A DNA stretch of 10,626 nt, taken from DAONLM01 sp035406685 (lineage in GTDB: Bacteria > Spirochaetota > GWE2-31-10 > MWDO01). The DNA lies in assembly GCA_035406685.1 (NCBI GenBank), contig DAONLM010000103.1, positions 1-10,626 on the forward strand, given 5' to 3'. Below, in pieces: positions 1 through 7,281 of the stretch. The notes under the pieces were generated by a model. The model had not been told where the DNA came from, did no database searches, and was given only the letters and a program-made list of their open reading frames with translations. Each line of letters opens with the position of its first letter. Position 1 is the first letter of the stretch. A program made the position numbers and the translations under genes.

Positions 1-82
1 TACAAAATTTAAGAAAAAAAATAAAAAATTTTTGCCTAAAAATAAAATCGCACCCAATGTATCACATTTTATTAAAAAATTA

Positions 83-111
83 TTGACATAAAATAATAAA
101 TTTGTTATTAT
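83..111 (+). promoter_or_regulatory. Sigma70-type promoter upstream of rimP operon
   Basis: A perfect -35 TTGACA (83-88) lies 17 nt before a -10 TATTAT (106-111), an almost consensus housekeeping promoter. Transcription would begin near 118. It points into the rimP-nusA-infB cluster, but an intrinsic-terminator hairpin sits immediately downstream, so it may drive an attenuated leader or a very short RNA of about 50 nt. Seen directly: the two hexamers and spacing. Inferred: activity and target. Confidence 0.72.
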
Positions 112-127
112 AAAAACAAATTATTAT
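93..127. repeat. Inverted repeat straddling the -10 box
   Basis: ATAATAAATTTGTT (93-106) is matched by the inverted copy AACAAATTATTAT (115-127), differing only by one extra A. The centre overlaps the -10 box of the promoter and the probable start site. This placement would suit a repressor operator, but the arms are almost pure A/T in an AT-rich region, so chance is a real alternative. Confidence 0.3.
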
Positions 128-136
128 GGACTTTCT

Positions 137-167
137 AAAAAAGAGTCTTGACAAAGACTCTTTTTTT
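137..167 (+). terminator. Intrinsic terminator / attenuator hairpin before rimP
   Basis: A perfect 13-bp stem (137-149 with 154-166; core AAGAGTCTT/AAGACTCTT) closes a 4-nt GACA loop and ends in a run of seven T. This is a textbook rho-independent terminator. It lies after the promoter at 83-111 and 20 nt before the rimP start codon, so it either ends an upstream transcript or attenuates the operon. The segment at 129-133 (GACTT) can weakly pair with 143-147 (GAGTC) and would disrupt the stem, a possible but weak antiterminator. Because the A-rich arm mirrors the T-run, it may also work on the opposite strand. Confidence 0.8.
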
Positions 168-186
168 ATTTAAGAAGTAATAGATT

Positions 187-639
187 ATGGAAAATAAAGA
201 GATAAAAGATAGGTTAATTTTAGAGATAAAAAAAGATATAGAGATTTTTCTTGCTGAATATAATTTTAAACTTGTTGATATAGAAATAAGAAATGAGAAA
301 AAGAGTCCTATTTTAACTATATATGTTTATAGTAGTGAGGATATGAGTGTAGATAGACTTGCTTTTTTAAATAAAAAGATAAGCAATGGTTTACTTTCTA
401 CTATAAATCAAGAATTTATAATTGAAATATCGAGTCCTGGCATAAATAGGGTTTTAAAAAATATAGAGGAATTTGAAATTTTTAAAGAAAAAGAGATGAA
501 AATTTTAACAAATGAAGATCAATATATAATTGGTATATGTAAAGGTATATTATCTAATAATAGATTACTTATTTTGTCAGAAGGTAGAGAGATTTTTATT
601 GATATAAAAAACATAAAAAAAGCAAAATTATTTGGATAA
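187..639 (+). CDS. rimP: Ribosome maturation factor RimP
   Basis: RimP binds the free 30S subunit and helps assemble its 3' domain in the cytoplasm. The 150-residue length is normal for the family. The N-terminal alpha/beta domain is followed by the family hallmark ISSPG..R (Ser82-Gly85, Arg88), which closes the N-domain before the SH3-like C-terminal domain (about 93-150). The ATG is the first possible start, because an in-frame TAG lies two codons upstream; the only Shine-Dalgarno candidate is a weak AAGAAG 9 nt away. It is first in the cluster and 21 nt before nusA, the classical rimP-nusA pairing. Its expression is likely governed by the promoter and hairpin just upstream. Confidence 0.93.
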   Translation: MENKEIKDRLILEIKKDIEIFLAEYNFKLVDIEIRNEKKSPILTIYVYSSEDMSVDRLAFLNKKISNGLLSTINQEFIIEISSPGINRVLKNIEEFEIFKEKEMKILTNEDQYIIGICKGILSNNRLLILSEGREIFIDIKNIKKAKLFG

Positions 640-660
640 TATTTTGTAAAGGAGTATTAT

Positions 661-2094
661 ATGATATTGGATTTAGCAAATTCAATTAGGGAAATTCATA
701 ATGAAAAGGGTATAAGTGAGGAATTAATATTATCAACCATAGAGCAGGCATTAAGAAAAGCGTATGAGAAATATTATGGAACTACTGAAAATCTTGTAAT
801 TAGAAATGATGATGAATTTGTTTTATCTATTTTTTCTAAAAAAGAGGTTGTAGAAGATGTAGAGGATGATCTTTTTCAGATTTCATTAGAAGATGCGAGA
901 AAGATAGATAAAAAGGCTGATGTAGGTGATTTTGTTCTTGTACCTGTTAATCCTGAAGAATTTGGAACCATAGCAATAAATTCAGCAAAGCAGATAATTT
1001 TACAAAAATTAAAAGAGATAGAAAAAAATGCAAAATTTTCAGATTTTAAATCAAAAGAGGGTGAAATAATCATAGGATATGTTCAGAGAATTAAAAATAA
1101 TAATATATATGTAGATTTAGGCAAGATTGAAGGTATTTTACCTCAAAAAAATCAGAGTCCATTGGAAAATTATCAGGTAGGAGATAGAATTAAATGTCTT
1201 GTCGAAAGTGTGGTTAAAAATAAGAGTGGAAATATTAATGTAATACTTTCCAGAATAAGTCTAGATTTTATTAAAAAATTGCTTGAAGTAGAGATACCAG
1301 AAATATATGAAAAGATTGTTAATATTTTCAAAATTGTAAGAGAACCAGGATACAGAACAAAAATTGCCGTATATGCAAATAAGGAGGAGATTGATCCAGT
1401 AGGTGCATGCGTAGGTCAAAAAGGTATAAGAATTCAGAATCTTATAAAAGAGTTGTATGGAGAGAAGATTGATGTTATAAAATGGAGTATTGATATAAAA
1501 AAATTTATAGAAAATGCTTTAACTCCTGCGAAAGTAAATGATGTAATAATAACAGAAGAGAGTGATAAAAAGGCGATTGCAATAGTGGATGATAGTCAAC
1601 TTTCTTTCGCTATTGGAAAAAAAGGTTTAAATATTAAACTTGTAAATGAACTTACTGGTTGGACAATTGATGTAATAAGAACAGAAGAGGCAATAGAAAG
1701 AGGCTTAATAAGAGATGCAAAGTCTGACGCTAAAAAATTATTTAAAGATGAAGAGAATGAAATAGAAGAACTTGAATTGCCATTTAATATTAAGCAGGCA
1801 TTGTATAATAATTCCATATATAAGATAGAAGATTTAATAGAATTTAGGGATATAGAAGATATAGAAAAATTAGATGGTTTTGATCATGATATGGCTGTAT
1901 ACTTAAAAAATTTTATAGATGAAAATTTTGAAATAGTAGAAGAATCTGATACAGAAGAAATAATAGAAGAAGGGGAAGAACAGGACGGAGTAGTTTATTA
2001 TGAATGTCCAAACTGTGGGGGTAAAATTAGAGAGGATCAGACAAATTGTCCAAATTGTGGTATAGAGATAGAATTTGAGGAAGAGGAAGAATAA
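661..2094 (+). CDS. nusA: Transcription factor NusA with C-terminal zinc ribbon
   Basis: NusA binds RNA polymerase and nascent RNA, controlling pausing, intrinsic termination and antitermination. The domain order is: RNAP-binding N-terminal domain (about 1-125); S1 domain (about 133-198); KH1 with VGQKGI (251-256); KH2 with the GKKG loop (319-322); and a helix-hairpin-helix-like domain (about 376-424). An acidic linker (about 428-446) follows, then a CPNCG-x9-CPNCG zinc ribbon (Cys449, 452, 463, 466) and a Glu-rich tail ending in five Glu. The core is standard. The zinc ribbon is not part of E. coli or Bacillus NusA and occupies the place of the extra C-terminal repeats found in some proteobacteria. 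An AAAGGAG site 6 nt upstream fixes the start. It lies 21 nt after rimP; the next gene has its own promoter. Confidence 0.96.
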   Translation: MILDLANSIREIHNEKGISEELILSTIEQALRKAYEKYYGTTENLVIRNDDEFVLSIFSKKEVVEDVEDDLFQISLEDARKIDKKADVGDFVLVPVNPEEFGTIAINSAKQIILQKLKEIEKNAKFSDFKSKEGEIIIGYVQRIKNNNIYVDLGKIEGILPQKNQSPLENYQVGDRIKCLVESVVKNKSGNINVILSRISLDFIKKLLEVEIPEIYEKIVNIFKIVREPGYRTKIAVYANKEEIDPVGACVGQKGIRIQNLIKELYGEKIDVIKWSIDIKKFIENALTPAKVNDVIITEESDKKAIAIVDDSQLSFAIGKKGLNIKLVNELTGWTIDVIRTEEAIERGLIRDAKSDAKKLFKDEENEIEELELPFNIKQALYNNSIYKIEDLIEFRDIEDIEKLDGFDHDMAVYLKNFIDENFEIVEESDTEEIIEEGEEQDGVVYYECPNCGGKIREDQTNCPNCGIEIEFEEEEE

Positions 2095-2111
2095 AAATCT
2101 TTTGTTTTAAC

Positions 2112-2139
2112 TTGACAAAATTTTTAAAAAGTATATAGT
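2112..2139 (+). promoter_or_regulatory. Internal promoter for infB
   Basis: Perfect TTGACA (2112-2117), a 16-nt spacer and TATAGT (2134-2139, one mismatch to TATAAT) lie in the 83-nt nusA-infB gap. The predicted start is near 2146, about 30 nt before the infB ATG. No terminator precedes it, so read-through from nusA probably adds to it. Confidence 0.6.
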
Positions 2140-2177
2140 AATTTAAAGATAGATTCATTTTATTTTTTGGAGAAAAT

Positions 2178-4601
2178 ATGGAAGAAAAAGAAATTAAAGG
2201 AGAATTAATTAAAAAAGAGAATGAAAGTTCGAAAAAAACAGTTGTTGTAAAGAAGAAAAAAGTTGTTATTAAGAAAAAAATTTCTCATAAAGATGAAGAG
2301 TCAAAAGAGATCGATAAATCTGACTCTATTAAGGATATAGAATCCAAGCAAGATATCATAAATGAATCTATCACTAAAAAAGAAGTTAATGAAAAGGAAA
2401 AAGAGAAAAAGGATTTTAAGAATAAAGAAGAGAAAAAAGATATAAAAAATTTTAGATATAGAGATAAAAGAGATAGAGAAGAAAAGAAAGAGGATGATAA
2501 AAAGAAATTTGAGAAAAAAGAAATTAATTTTGAAAAAAGAAAAATATTTATAAAAAAGAATGATGAAAACAAAAAAGATTCTGGTTTTAATAAAAGATTT
2601 AATGATAATAAAGATTTTAATAATAAGAGCAATATTTTAAAAAATATTACAAATAATCAAAATCAAAATCAGATATTACCAATTAATGAAAAAGATTTAG
2701 CAAGAAAAAAAATAAATCAAAAAAAATACGATAAAAAAGAAAATTTTATATCAGAGGAAGAAGAAGAAATTTCAAAGGCTTTTCTTATAAAAAAGAAGGA
2801 GAAAGCGGCTTTAAGTGCTGTCCCAGAACAGATAGATATAATTGATGTGATAACAGTTAGTGATTTAGCAAAGAAAATGAATTTGAAGGCGAGTGTCATC
2901 ATTTCTAAATTAATGGAATTAGGAATGATGGTTACAATAAATGATAAAATAGATGCAGATACAGCAAGTATTGTTGCAAGTGAGTTTAATTGTAAGGTAA
3001 ATGTTGTATCTTTATATGAACAGACTGTAATAGAAGAAGAAAAGGTTGACGAATCTAAATTTAAAAAAAGGCCGCCTATTGTTACTATTATGGGGCATGT
3101 TGATCATGGTAAGACAAAATTATTAGATGCTATAAGATCAGCAGATGTGGCTTCTCATGAGGCTGGTGGTATTACTCAACATATTGGTGCTTATACAGTT
3201 AAATTGGATAATGGTGAAATGATAACTTTTTTGGATACACCGGGACATGAGGCTTTTACAATGATGAGAGCAAGAGGCGCTCAGGTAACTGATATAGTTG
3301 TTCTTGTGGTAGCAGCTGATGATGGGGTCATGCCGCAGACAATAGAGGCTATAAATCATGCAAAGGATGCAAAAGTTCCAATTATTGTGGCTATAAATAA
3401 AATTGATAAACCAGAGGCAAATCCAGAAAGGGTAAAACAACAGTTAACAGAATATGATTTACTTCCAGAAGAGTGGGGTGGACAGACATTATATTGTAAT
3501 GTGAGTGCATTAAAAAAGATTGGAATTAAAGATCTATTAGAAACCATTATATTACAGGCTGAAGTAATGGATCTAAAAGCTCCTTATGATGTCAGAGGAA
3601 AAGGATTTGTCCTTGAATCAAAAATAGATCATGGTAAAGGTGTTGTTGCCACTGTTCTTATTTTAAAGGGAACATTAAGAGTTGGAGATTCTTTTGTTGC
3701 TGGAATATATGCTGGTAAGGTTAGAACCATATACAATGATAAAGGTGAAAGAATTAAAGAGGCATATCCTTCTATGCCAGTGGAAATAACAGGTTTTGAT
3801 AATGTTCCTAATGCGGATGATCCTTTTGATGTAACAGAAACAGAAAAAGAGGCAAAAATTATAGCATTAAAAAGACAGGAATTAAATAGAAGAGAAGATG
3901 CAAAATCTTTAAATAGAATAACATTAAAAGATTTACTTTCACAGAAAAAAGAGGGTGAAATTCAGGAGATAAAGGTAATAATTAAGGCTGATGTTCAGGG
4001 ATCTGTTGAGGCAATAAAAGATAGTCTTGAAAAATTGAGTAATAATGAGATAAAATTGATAACAGTTGCAGCAAGTGTTGGTGCAATTAATGAGAGTGAT
4101 GTAATGCTTGCAAAGGCAAGTAAAGCTATAATTGTAGGATTTCATGTTAGACCAAATCCCAAGGCAACTGCTTTAGCCGAGAAAGAAAAGATAGAGATCA
4201 AAAGATACAATATAATATATGATCTTATTGAAGATATTAAGGCTGAAATGGAGGGTTTAATAAAACCAGAACTTCAGGAAGAATTAATAGGAACAGTTGA
4301 AGTAAAACAGGTATTTAAAATATCAAAAGTTGGAACTGTCGCAGGTTGTGTTGTATTAAAGGGAAAAGTTAAGAGAAATTCTTTAATAAGATTAATAAGA
4401 GATGATGTTGTTATCTATTCTGGAAAAATATCAACCTTAAAAAGATTTAAAGATGATGTGTCGGAAGTATTAGAGGGTATGGAATGTGGAATCAGTATTG
4501 AAAATTATAAAGATATAAAAGAGGGAGATATAATGGAAGCTTACGAAATAAAGGAGATATCAAGAAGTTTGAGTGATGTAAAGAGTGATTCTAATAAATA
4601 G
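2178..4601 (+). CDS. infB: Translation initiation factor IF-2
   Basis: IF-2 is the GTPase that delivers initiator fMet-tRNA to the 30S subunit and promotes 50S joining. The 807 residues comprise a long Lys/Glu/Asp/Asn-rich low-complexity N-terminus (about 1-205), an IF2_N domain (about 219-272) and the GTP-binding domain. The GTPase motifs are all intact: G1 GHVDHGKT (306-313), G2 GGIT (330-333), G3 DTPGH (353-357), G4 NKID (407-410) and G5 SAL (443-445). Domains II-IV run to the C-terminus and contain the fMet-tRNA-binding region. GGAG 5 nt upstream supports this start. The charged N-terminus is very A-rich in DNA and carries several homopolymer runs. The gene is downstream of nusA as in most bacteria, with its own promoter, and leads into rbfA. 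Confidence 0.98.
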   Translation: MEEKEIKGELIKKENESSKKTVVVKKKKVVIKKKISHKDEESKEIDKSDSIKDIESKQDIINESITKKEVNEKEKEKKDFKNKEEKKDIKNFRYRDKRDREEKKEDDKKKFEKKEINFEKRKIFIKKNDENKKDSGFNKRFNDNKDFNNKSNILKNITNNQNQNQILPINEKDLARKKINQKKYDKKENFISEEEEEISKAFLIKKKEKAALSAVPEQIDIIDVITVSDLAKKMNLKASVIISKLMELGMMVTINDKIDADTASIVASEFNCKVNVVSLYEQTVIEEEKVDESKFKKRPPIVTIMGHVDHGKTKLLDAIRSADVASHEAGGITQHIGAYTVKLDNGEMITFLDTPGHEAFTMMRARGAQVTDIVVLVVAADDGVMPQTIEAINHAKDAKVPIIVAINKIDKPEANPERVKQQLTEYDLLPEEWGGQTLYCNVSALKKIGIKDLLETIILQAEVMDLKAPYDVRGKGFVLESKIDHGKGVVATVLILKGTLRVGDSFVAGIYAGKVRTIYNDKGERIKEAYPSMPVEITGFDNVPNADDPFDVTETEKEAKIIALKRQELNRREDAKSLNRITLKDLLSQKKEGEIQEIKVIIKADVQGSVEAIKDSLEKLSNNEIKLITVAASVGAINESDVMLAKASKAIIVGFHVRPNPKATALAEKEKIEIKRYNIIYDLIEDIKAEMEGLIKPELQEELIGTVEVKQVFKISKVGTVAGCVVLKGKVKRNSLIRLIRDDVVIYSGKISTLKRFKDDVSEVLEGMECGISIENYKDIKEGDIMEAYEIKEISRSLSDVKSDSNK

Positions 4602-4631
4602 GTAATATTTCTATATAGAGGGTTTTGTTAA

Positions 4632-5021
4632 ATGAAATATAGAATGGATAGAATAAAAAATTTAATAATTCAGGAGATAATGAAGGCGATTACAAATGGA
4701 GTTGTAAAAGATCCAAGAATTCCTAAAATTTTAACAATAACTCATTTAACTCTTAGTAAAGATTTTCATTATTGTCATGTATATTTTAGTATGATGGGAT
4801 CTAATTCAGAAAAAAAAAATGCTGTTATTGGTTTGAATAGTGCTAAGGGTGTTTTGCAGAGGATAATAGCAGATAATATTAAATTAAGATATACACCATT
4901 GCTCGAATTTAGATATGATGAAGCTGCAGAAAAAGCTTTTAATGTTGATAGGTTGTTGTATGAATTATCAGAAGAGAGAAAAAAGAAAGAGAATATTAAT
5001 AATCCAGAAAATATAGAATAA
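4632..5021 (+). CDS. rbfA: Ribosome-binding factor A
   Basis: RbfA is a small KH-fold protein that binds the 30S subunit near helix 1 of 16S rRNA and acts late in its maturation. At 129 residues the length is normal. The N-terminal helix (RIKNLIIQEIMKAI), the VKDPRI turn and the beta strand ending in HVYFSMMG match the family, as does the C-terminal LRYTPLLEFRYD strand; a short charged tail follows. GAGGG 9 nt upstream supports the first ATG; Met5 is a possible alternative start. It lies 30 nt after infB with no terminator, so it is most likely cotranscribed with infB and truB. Confidence 0.94.
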   Translation: MKYRMDRIKNLIIQEIMKAITNGVVKDPRIPKILTITHLTLSKDFHYCHVYFSMMGSNSEKKNAVIGLNSAKGVLQRIIADNIKLRYTPLLEFRYDEAAEKAFNVDRLLYELSEERKKKENINNPENIE

Positions 5022-5062
5022 GAAGATCTTTTATTTTAATGATTTTCTAATAAAATTTAAAA

Positions 5063-5926
5063 ATGATAGAGAGTGGCTTAATACTTGTAAATAAACCAGA
5101 AGGGATTACTTCTTTTGATATTATTCTTAGAATAAGAAAAATAATAGGAGTTAAGAAAATAGGTCATTCTGGAACTCTTGATAAAGAGGCAGAAGGCTTA
5201 ATGCTTGTCTGTTTTGGTAAAGCCACAAAAATGCTTAATTATTTAATAGGGCTTGATAAAAGATATATTGGGCGGATAAAATTTGGTTTTCAGACAACAA
5301 CAGACGATAGGGTAGGGGAGATCATTAATAGATATAATGGGGATATCTTTTTTGAAGTTATAAAAGAAAAATTAACTAAATATATAGGAAAAATAGAACA
5401 GACTCCCCCAAAATATTCTTCATTACATATAAATGGAGAGAGAGCATATAAGTTAGCGATTAAGAATGAAAATTTTTGTATTCCATCAAGAATCATTGAA
5501 ATATATGAATTGAATATCATTGATTATAAAAATAATGAATTAACAATTGATATAAAATGTTCTTCTGGTACGTATATAAGAGCAATTGCAAGAGATCTTG
5601 GAATAGATACTGGCTATTTTGGTTATTTATCTTATCTTCAACGAGTTGAAATAGGCAACTATTGTTTAAAAGATGCATATTCAATTGAGGATATAGAAAA
5701 GGGTAATTATTGTATAATTAAGCCAGAAGATATACTTTATATGTTTGATAAAATAGAGTTAAAAGAGAATTTTTTTTCTCATTTTAAGAATGGTGCAAAA
5801 TTATCTTTAAATTCTTTTAAGCAGGATATTTTAGAAAATAAAATATACAGGGTTTTTTGTAATAATATTTTTTTGGGATTAATAGGTTATTCTAACAGCA
5901 TTTTGAAATATGAATTTGTTTATTAA
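5063..5926 (+). CDS. truB: tRNA pseudouridine(55) synthase TruB
   Basis: TruB isomerises U55 in the T-loop of tRNAs to pseudouridine and also acts as a tRNA folding chaperone. At 287 residues it is of ordinary length. The N-terminus has the LVNKPEGITSFD motif, and GHSGTLDKEAEGL carries the catalytic aspartate, Asp40. TPPKYSSLHINGERAY and CSSGTYIRAIARDLG are the other TruB signatures. The C-terminal part (about 225-287) is poorly conserved, and no clear PUA domain is evident. The start is the family-typical one, although no Shine-Dalgarno sequence is visible in the AT-rich 41-nt gap after rbfA. The stop lies 2 nt before ribF, implying translational coupling. Confidence 0.95.
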   Translation: MIESGLILVNKPEGITSFDIILRIRKIIGVKKIGHSGTLDKEAEGLMLVCFGKATKMLNYLIGLDKRYIGRIKFGFQTTTDDRVGEIINRYNGDIFFEVIKEKLTKYIGKIEQTPPKYSSLHINGERAYKLAIKNENFCIPSRIIEIYELNIIDYKNNELTIDIKCSSGTYIRAIARDLGIDTGYFGYLSYLQRVEIGNYCLKDAYSIEDIEKGNYCIIKPEDILYMFDKIELKENFFSHFKNGAKLSLNSFKQDILENKIYRVFCNNIFLGLIGYSNSILKYEFVY

Positions 5927-5928
5927 CT

Positions 5929-6801
5929 ATGAAAATTTATAATAAAATAAATAAAAAAATAGATAAAAAAAAGAATGGCATAATCTCAATAGGTTACTTT
6001 GATGGTGTCCATATTGGGCATGAAAAAATTTTGAAAGAATTAGTAAGAATTTCAAATGAAAATAATCTTGAAAATTATGTTTTGACATTTGATAAATTAC
6101 CGGTTAAGAATAGCCTAAAAAATATTCTTTTATTAGAGGATAAAATAGAGTTAATAAAGTCTTTAGGTGTTAAAAATTTAATTTTATTAAATAGCAATAA
6201 TGGAATTTTTAATATTAAGGCAATAGATTTTTTATATATTTTAAGAAAAAATTTTAATATTAATAGTTTTTTAATTGCAAAAGACTTTCATTTTGGATTT
6301 AAGAGAGAAGGCAATGAAGAATTAATTAAGGCTGAAAATTTTAATATTTATAGGGTAGATCCAGTTATTTTTAATGGAGAGATTGTATCTACTTCGCTTA
6401 TTAAGAATTTTATAATTAAGGGAGATGTGGATAAGGTTGTTAAATTGATGGATAGAAATTTTTATATTAAAGGCATTGTAAAAAAAGGAAAACAACTTGG
6501 AAGAAAAATAGGTTTCCCAACAATGAATATAATTGTGAATGAGATTATTTTGCCACAAAGTGGATCATACATAACAAAAACCTATATTAAAGATAAAGAG
6601 TTTTTTTCAATGAGTTATGTTTCTGATAATCTTGTGGAGACATATTTAGTTGGTTATAATGAATTTAAATATAACTTTAATATAAAAATAGATTTTTTTA
6701 AAAAGATAAGAGATAATAAAAAATTCAATTCATTAGAAGAGTTAAAGATTCAATTAAATGAAGATTTAGAATATTTAAAAAATTATTTTAATATAAGTTA
6801 G
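5929..6801 (+). CDS. ribF: Bifunctional riboflavin kinase / FAD synthetase RibF
   Basis: RibF phosphorylates riboflavin to FMN and adenylylates FMN to FAD. The N-terminal nucleotidyltransferase domain has GYFDGVHIGH (22-31). The C-terminal flavokinase domain has LGRKIGFPTMN (190-200) with the Mg-ATP residues Thr198 and Asn200, and Glu237 in VETY is the probable catalytic acid. The closing R..kKFnSleeLk..L..D pattern is also present. At 290 residues it is slightly short: the segment between the GSYI strand and Glu237, which usually includes an NIG..PT motif, is reduced. Activity therefore looks likely but is less certain for the kinase step. It starts 2 nt after truB with no Shine-Dalgarno sequence, so coupling is likely. 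Confidence 0.92.
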   Translation: MKIYNKINKKIDKKKNGIISIGYFDGVHIGHEKILKELVRISNENNLENYVLTFDKLPVKNSLKNILLLEDKIELIKSLGVKNLILLNSNNGIFNIKAIDFLYILRKNFNINSFLIAKDFHFGFKREGNEELIKAENFNIYRVDPVIFNGEIVSTSLIKNFIIKGDVDKVVKLMDRNFYIKGIVKKGKQLGRKIGFPTMNIIVNEIILPQSGSYITKTYIKDKEFFSMSYVSDNLVETYLVGYNEFKYNFNIKIDFFKKIRDNKKFNSLEELKIQLNEDLEYLKNYFNIS

Positions 6802-6808
6802 AAAATTT

Positions 6809-6839
6809 TTGACAAATTTAATATTTTTTGATATATAAT
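6809..6839 (+). promoter_or_regulatory. Promoter for rpsO
   Basis: TTGACA (6809-6814) lies 19 nt before a perfect TATAAT (6834-6839), or 17 nt before the overlapping TATATA (6832-6837). It sits in the 100-nt gap between ribF and rpsO, giving a leader of about 55 nt. The -35 begins 8 nt after the ribF stop codon. Confidence 0.6.
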
Positions 6840-6901
6840 TACAATTATTTTAGATTTTTCATAAAAATTTTTAGTGCGAATATTTTTTACAGGAGTGTTA
6901 G

Positions 6902-7168
6902 ATGTTAACAAAAGAGTTAAAGCAAGAGGTAATTAAAAAATATGGCAAATCTGAAAAAGATACAGGTTCACCAGAGGTGCAGATTGCTTTATTAACAGAA
7001 AGAATTAATTATTTAACAGAGCATTTTAAAACTCATTCAAAAGATTTTCATTCAAGAAGAGGACTTTTAATGCTTGTTGGTAAGAGGAGAAGGCTGCTTG
7101 ACTATTTAAAGAGAGAGGATATTGAGAGATATAGAAAGATTATTGAAGAATTAGGTATAAGAAAATAG
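6902..7168 (+). CDS. rpsO: Small ribosomal subunit protein uS15
   Basis: S15 is a primary 16S rRNA-binding protein (helices 20-22) that nucleates the central domain of the 30S subunit. The 88 residues match the universal bacterial length. The signatures DTGSPEVQIALLTERI and HSKDFHSRRGLLMLVGKRR are complete, with the His, Asp and Ser that contact rRNA. AGGAG 6 nt upstream fixes the start. It has its own promoter and a strong terminator, so it can be made as a single-gene transcript. S15 represses its own mRNA in several bacteria, and the leader contains a weak hairpin close to the ribosome-binding site. The usual downstream partner pnp is absent. Confidence 0.98.
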   Translation: MLTKELKQEVIKKYGKSEKDTGSPEVQIALLTERINYLTEHFKTHSKDFHSRRGLLMLVGKRRRLLDYLKREDIERYRKIIEELGIRK

Positions 7169-7205
7169 TCTTATTTTTTTAGAACTCTTATAATCTAAAA
7201 GATAG

Positions 7206-7238
7206 AGAAGGGGGATATCCCCTTCTATTTTATTATTT
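7206..7238 (+). terminator. Intrinsic terminator after rpsO
   Basis: An 8-bp stem AGAAGGGG/CCCCTTCT (7206-7213 with 7219-7226) with a 5-nt loop is followed by a T-rich tail (ATTTTATTATTT). It begins about 37 nt after the rpsO stop. The run of G and C stands out in this AT-rich DNA, and its position separates rpsO from the peptidase gene. Confidence 0.85.
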
Positions 7239-7281
7239 GTGAAAGAGATAGTTTATTTCTTTTAAATAAAATGGATAAAAT

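Noticed and set aside
1..82. Possible tail of an upstream gene, tRNA or small RNA at the left edge
   Set aside because: No conserved coding frame, tRNA-like structure or strong hairpin could be seen; it appears to be AT-rich intergenic DNA.
148..176. A second TTGACA within the hairpin loop as a -35 element for rimP
   Set aside because: The hexamer at the proper distance (TAAGAA) is a poor -10, and the TTGACA is explained by the hairpin sequence.
2285..2632. A 115-codon - strand frame rich in Phe, Leu and Ser
   Set aside because: It is the complement of the Lys/Glu-rich infB N-terminus, which automatically reads as a hydrophobic peptide; there is no independent support.
2178..2800. A-rich low-complexity infB N-terminus as a tandem repeat or CRISPR-like array
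   Set aside because: There is no regular repeat unit or spacing; it is an open frame encoding the variable charged region usual for IF-2.
3138..3440. A 100-codon open frame on the - strand inside infB
   Set aside because: It lies fully opposite the conserved GTPase domain and its translation has no recognisable domain; such shadows are expected in AT-rich DNA.
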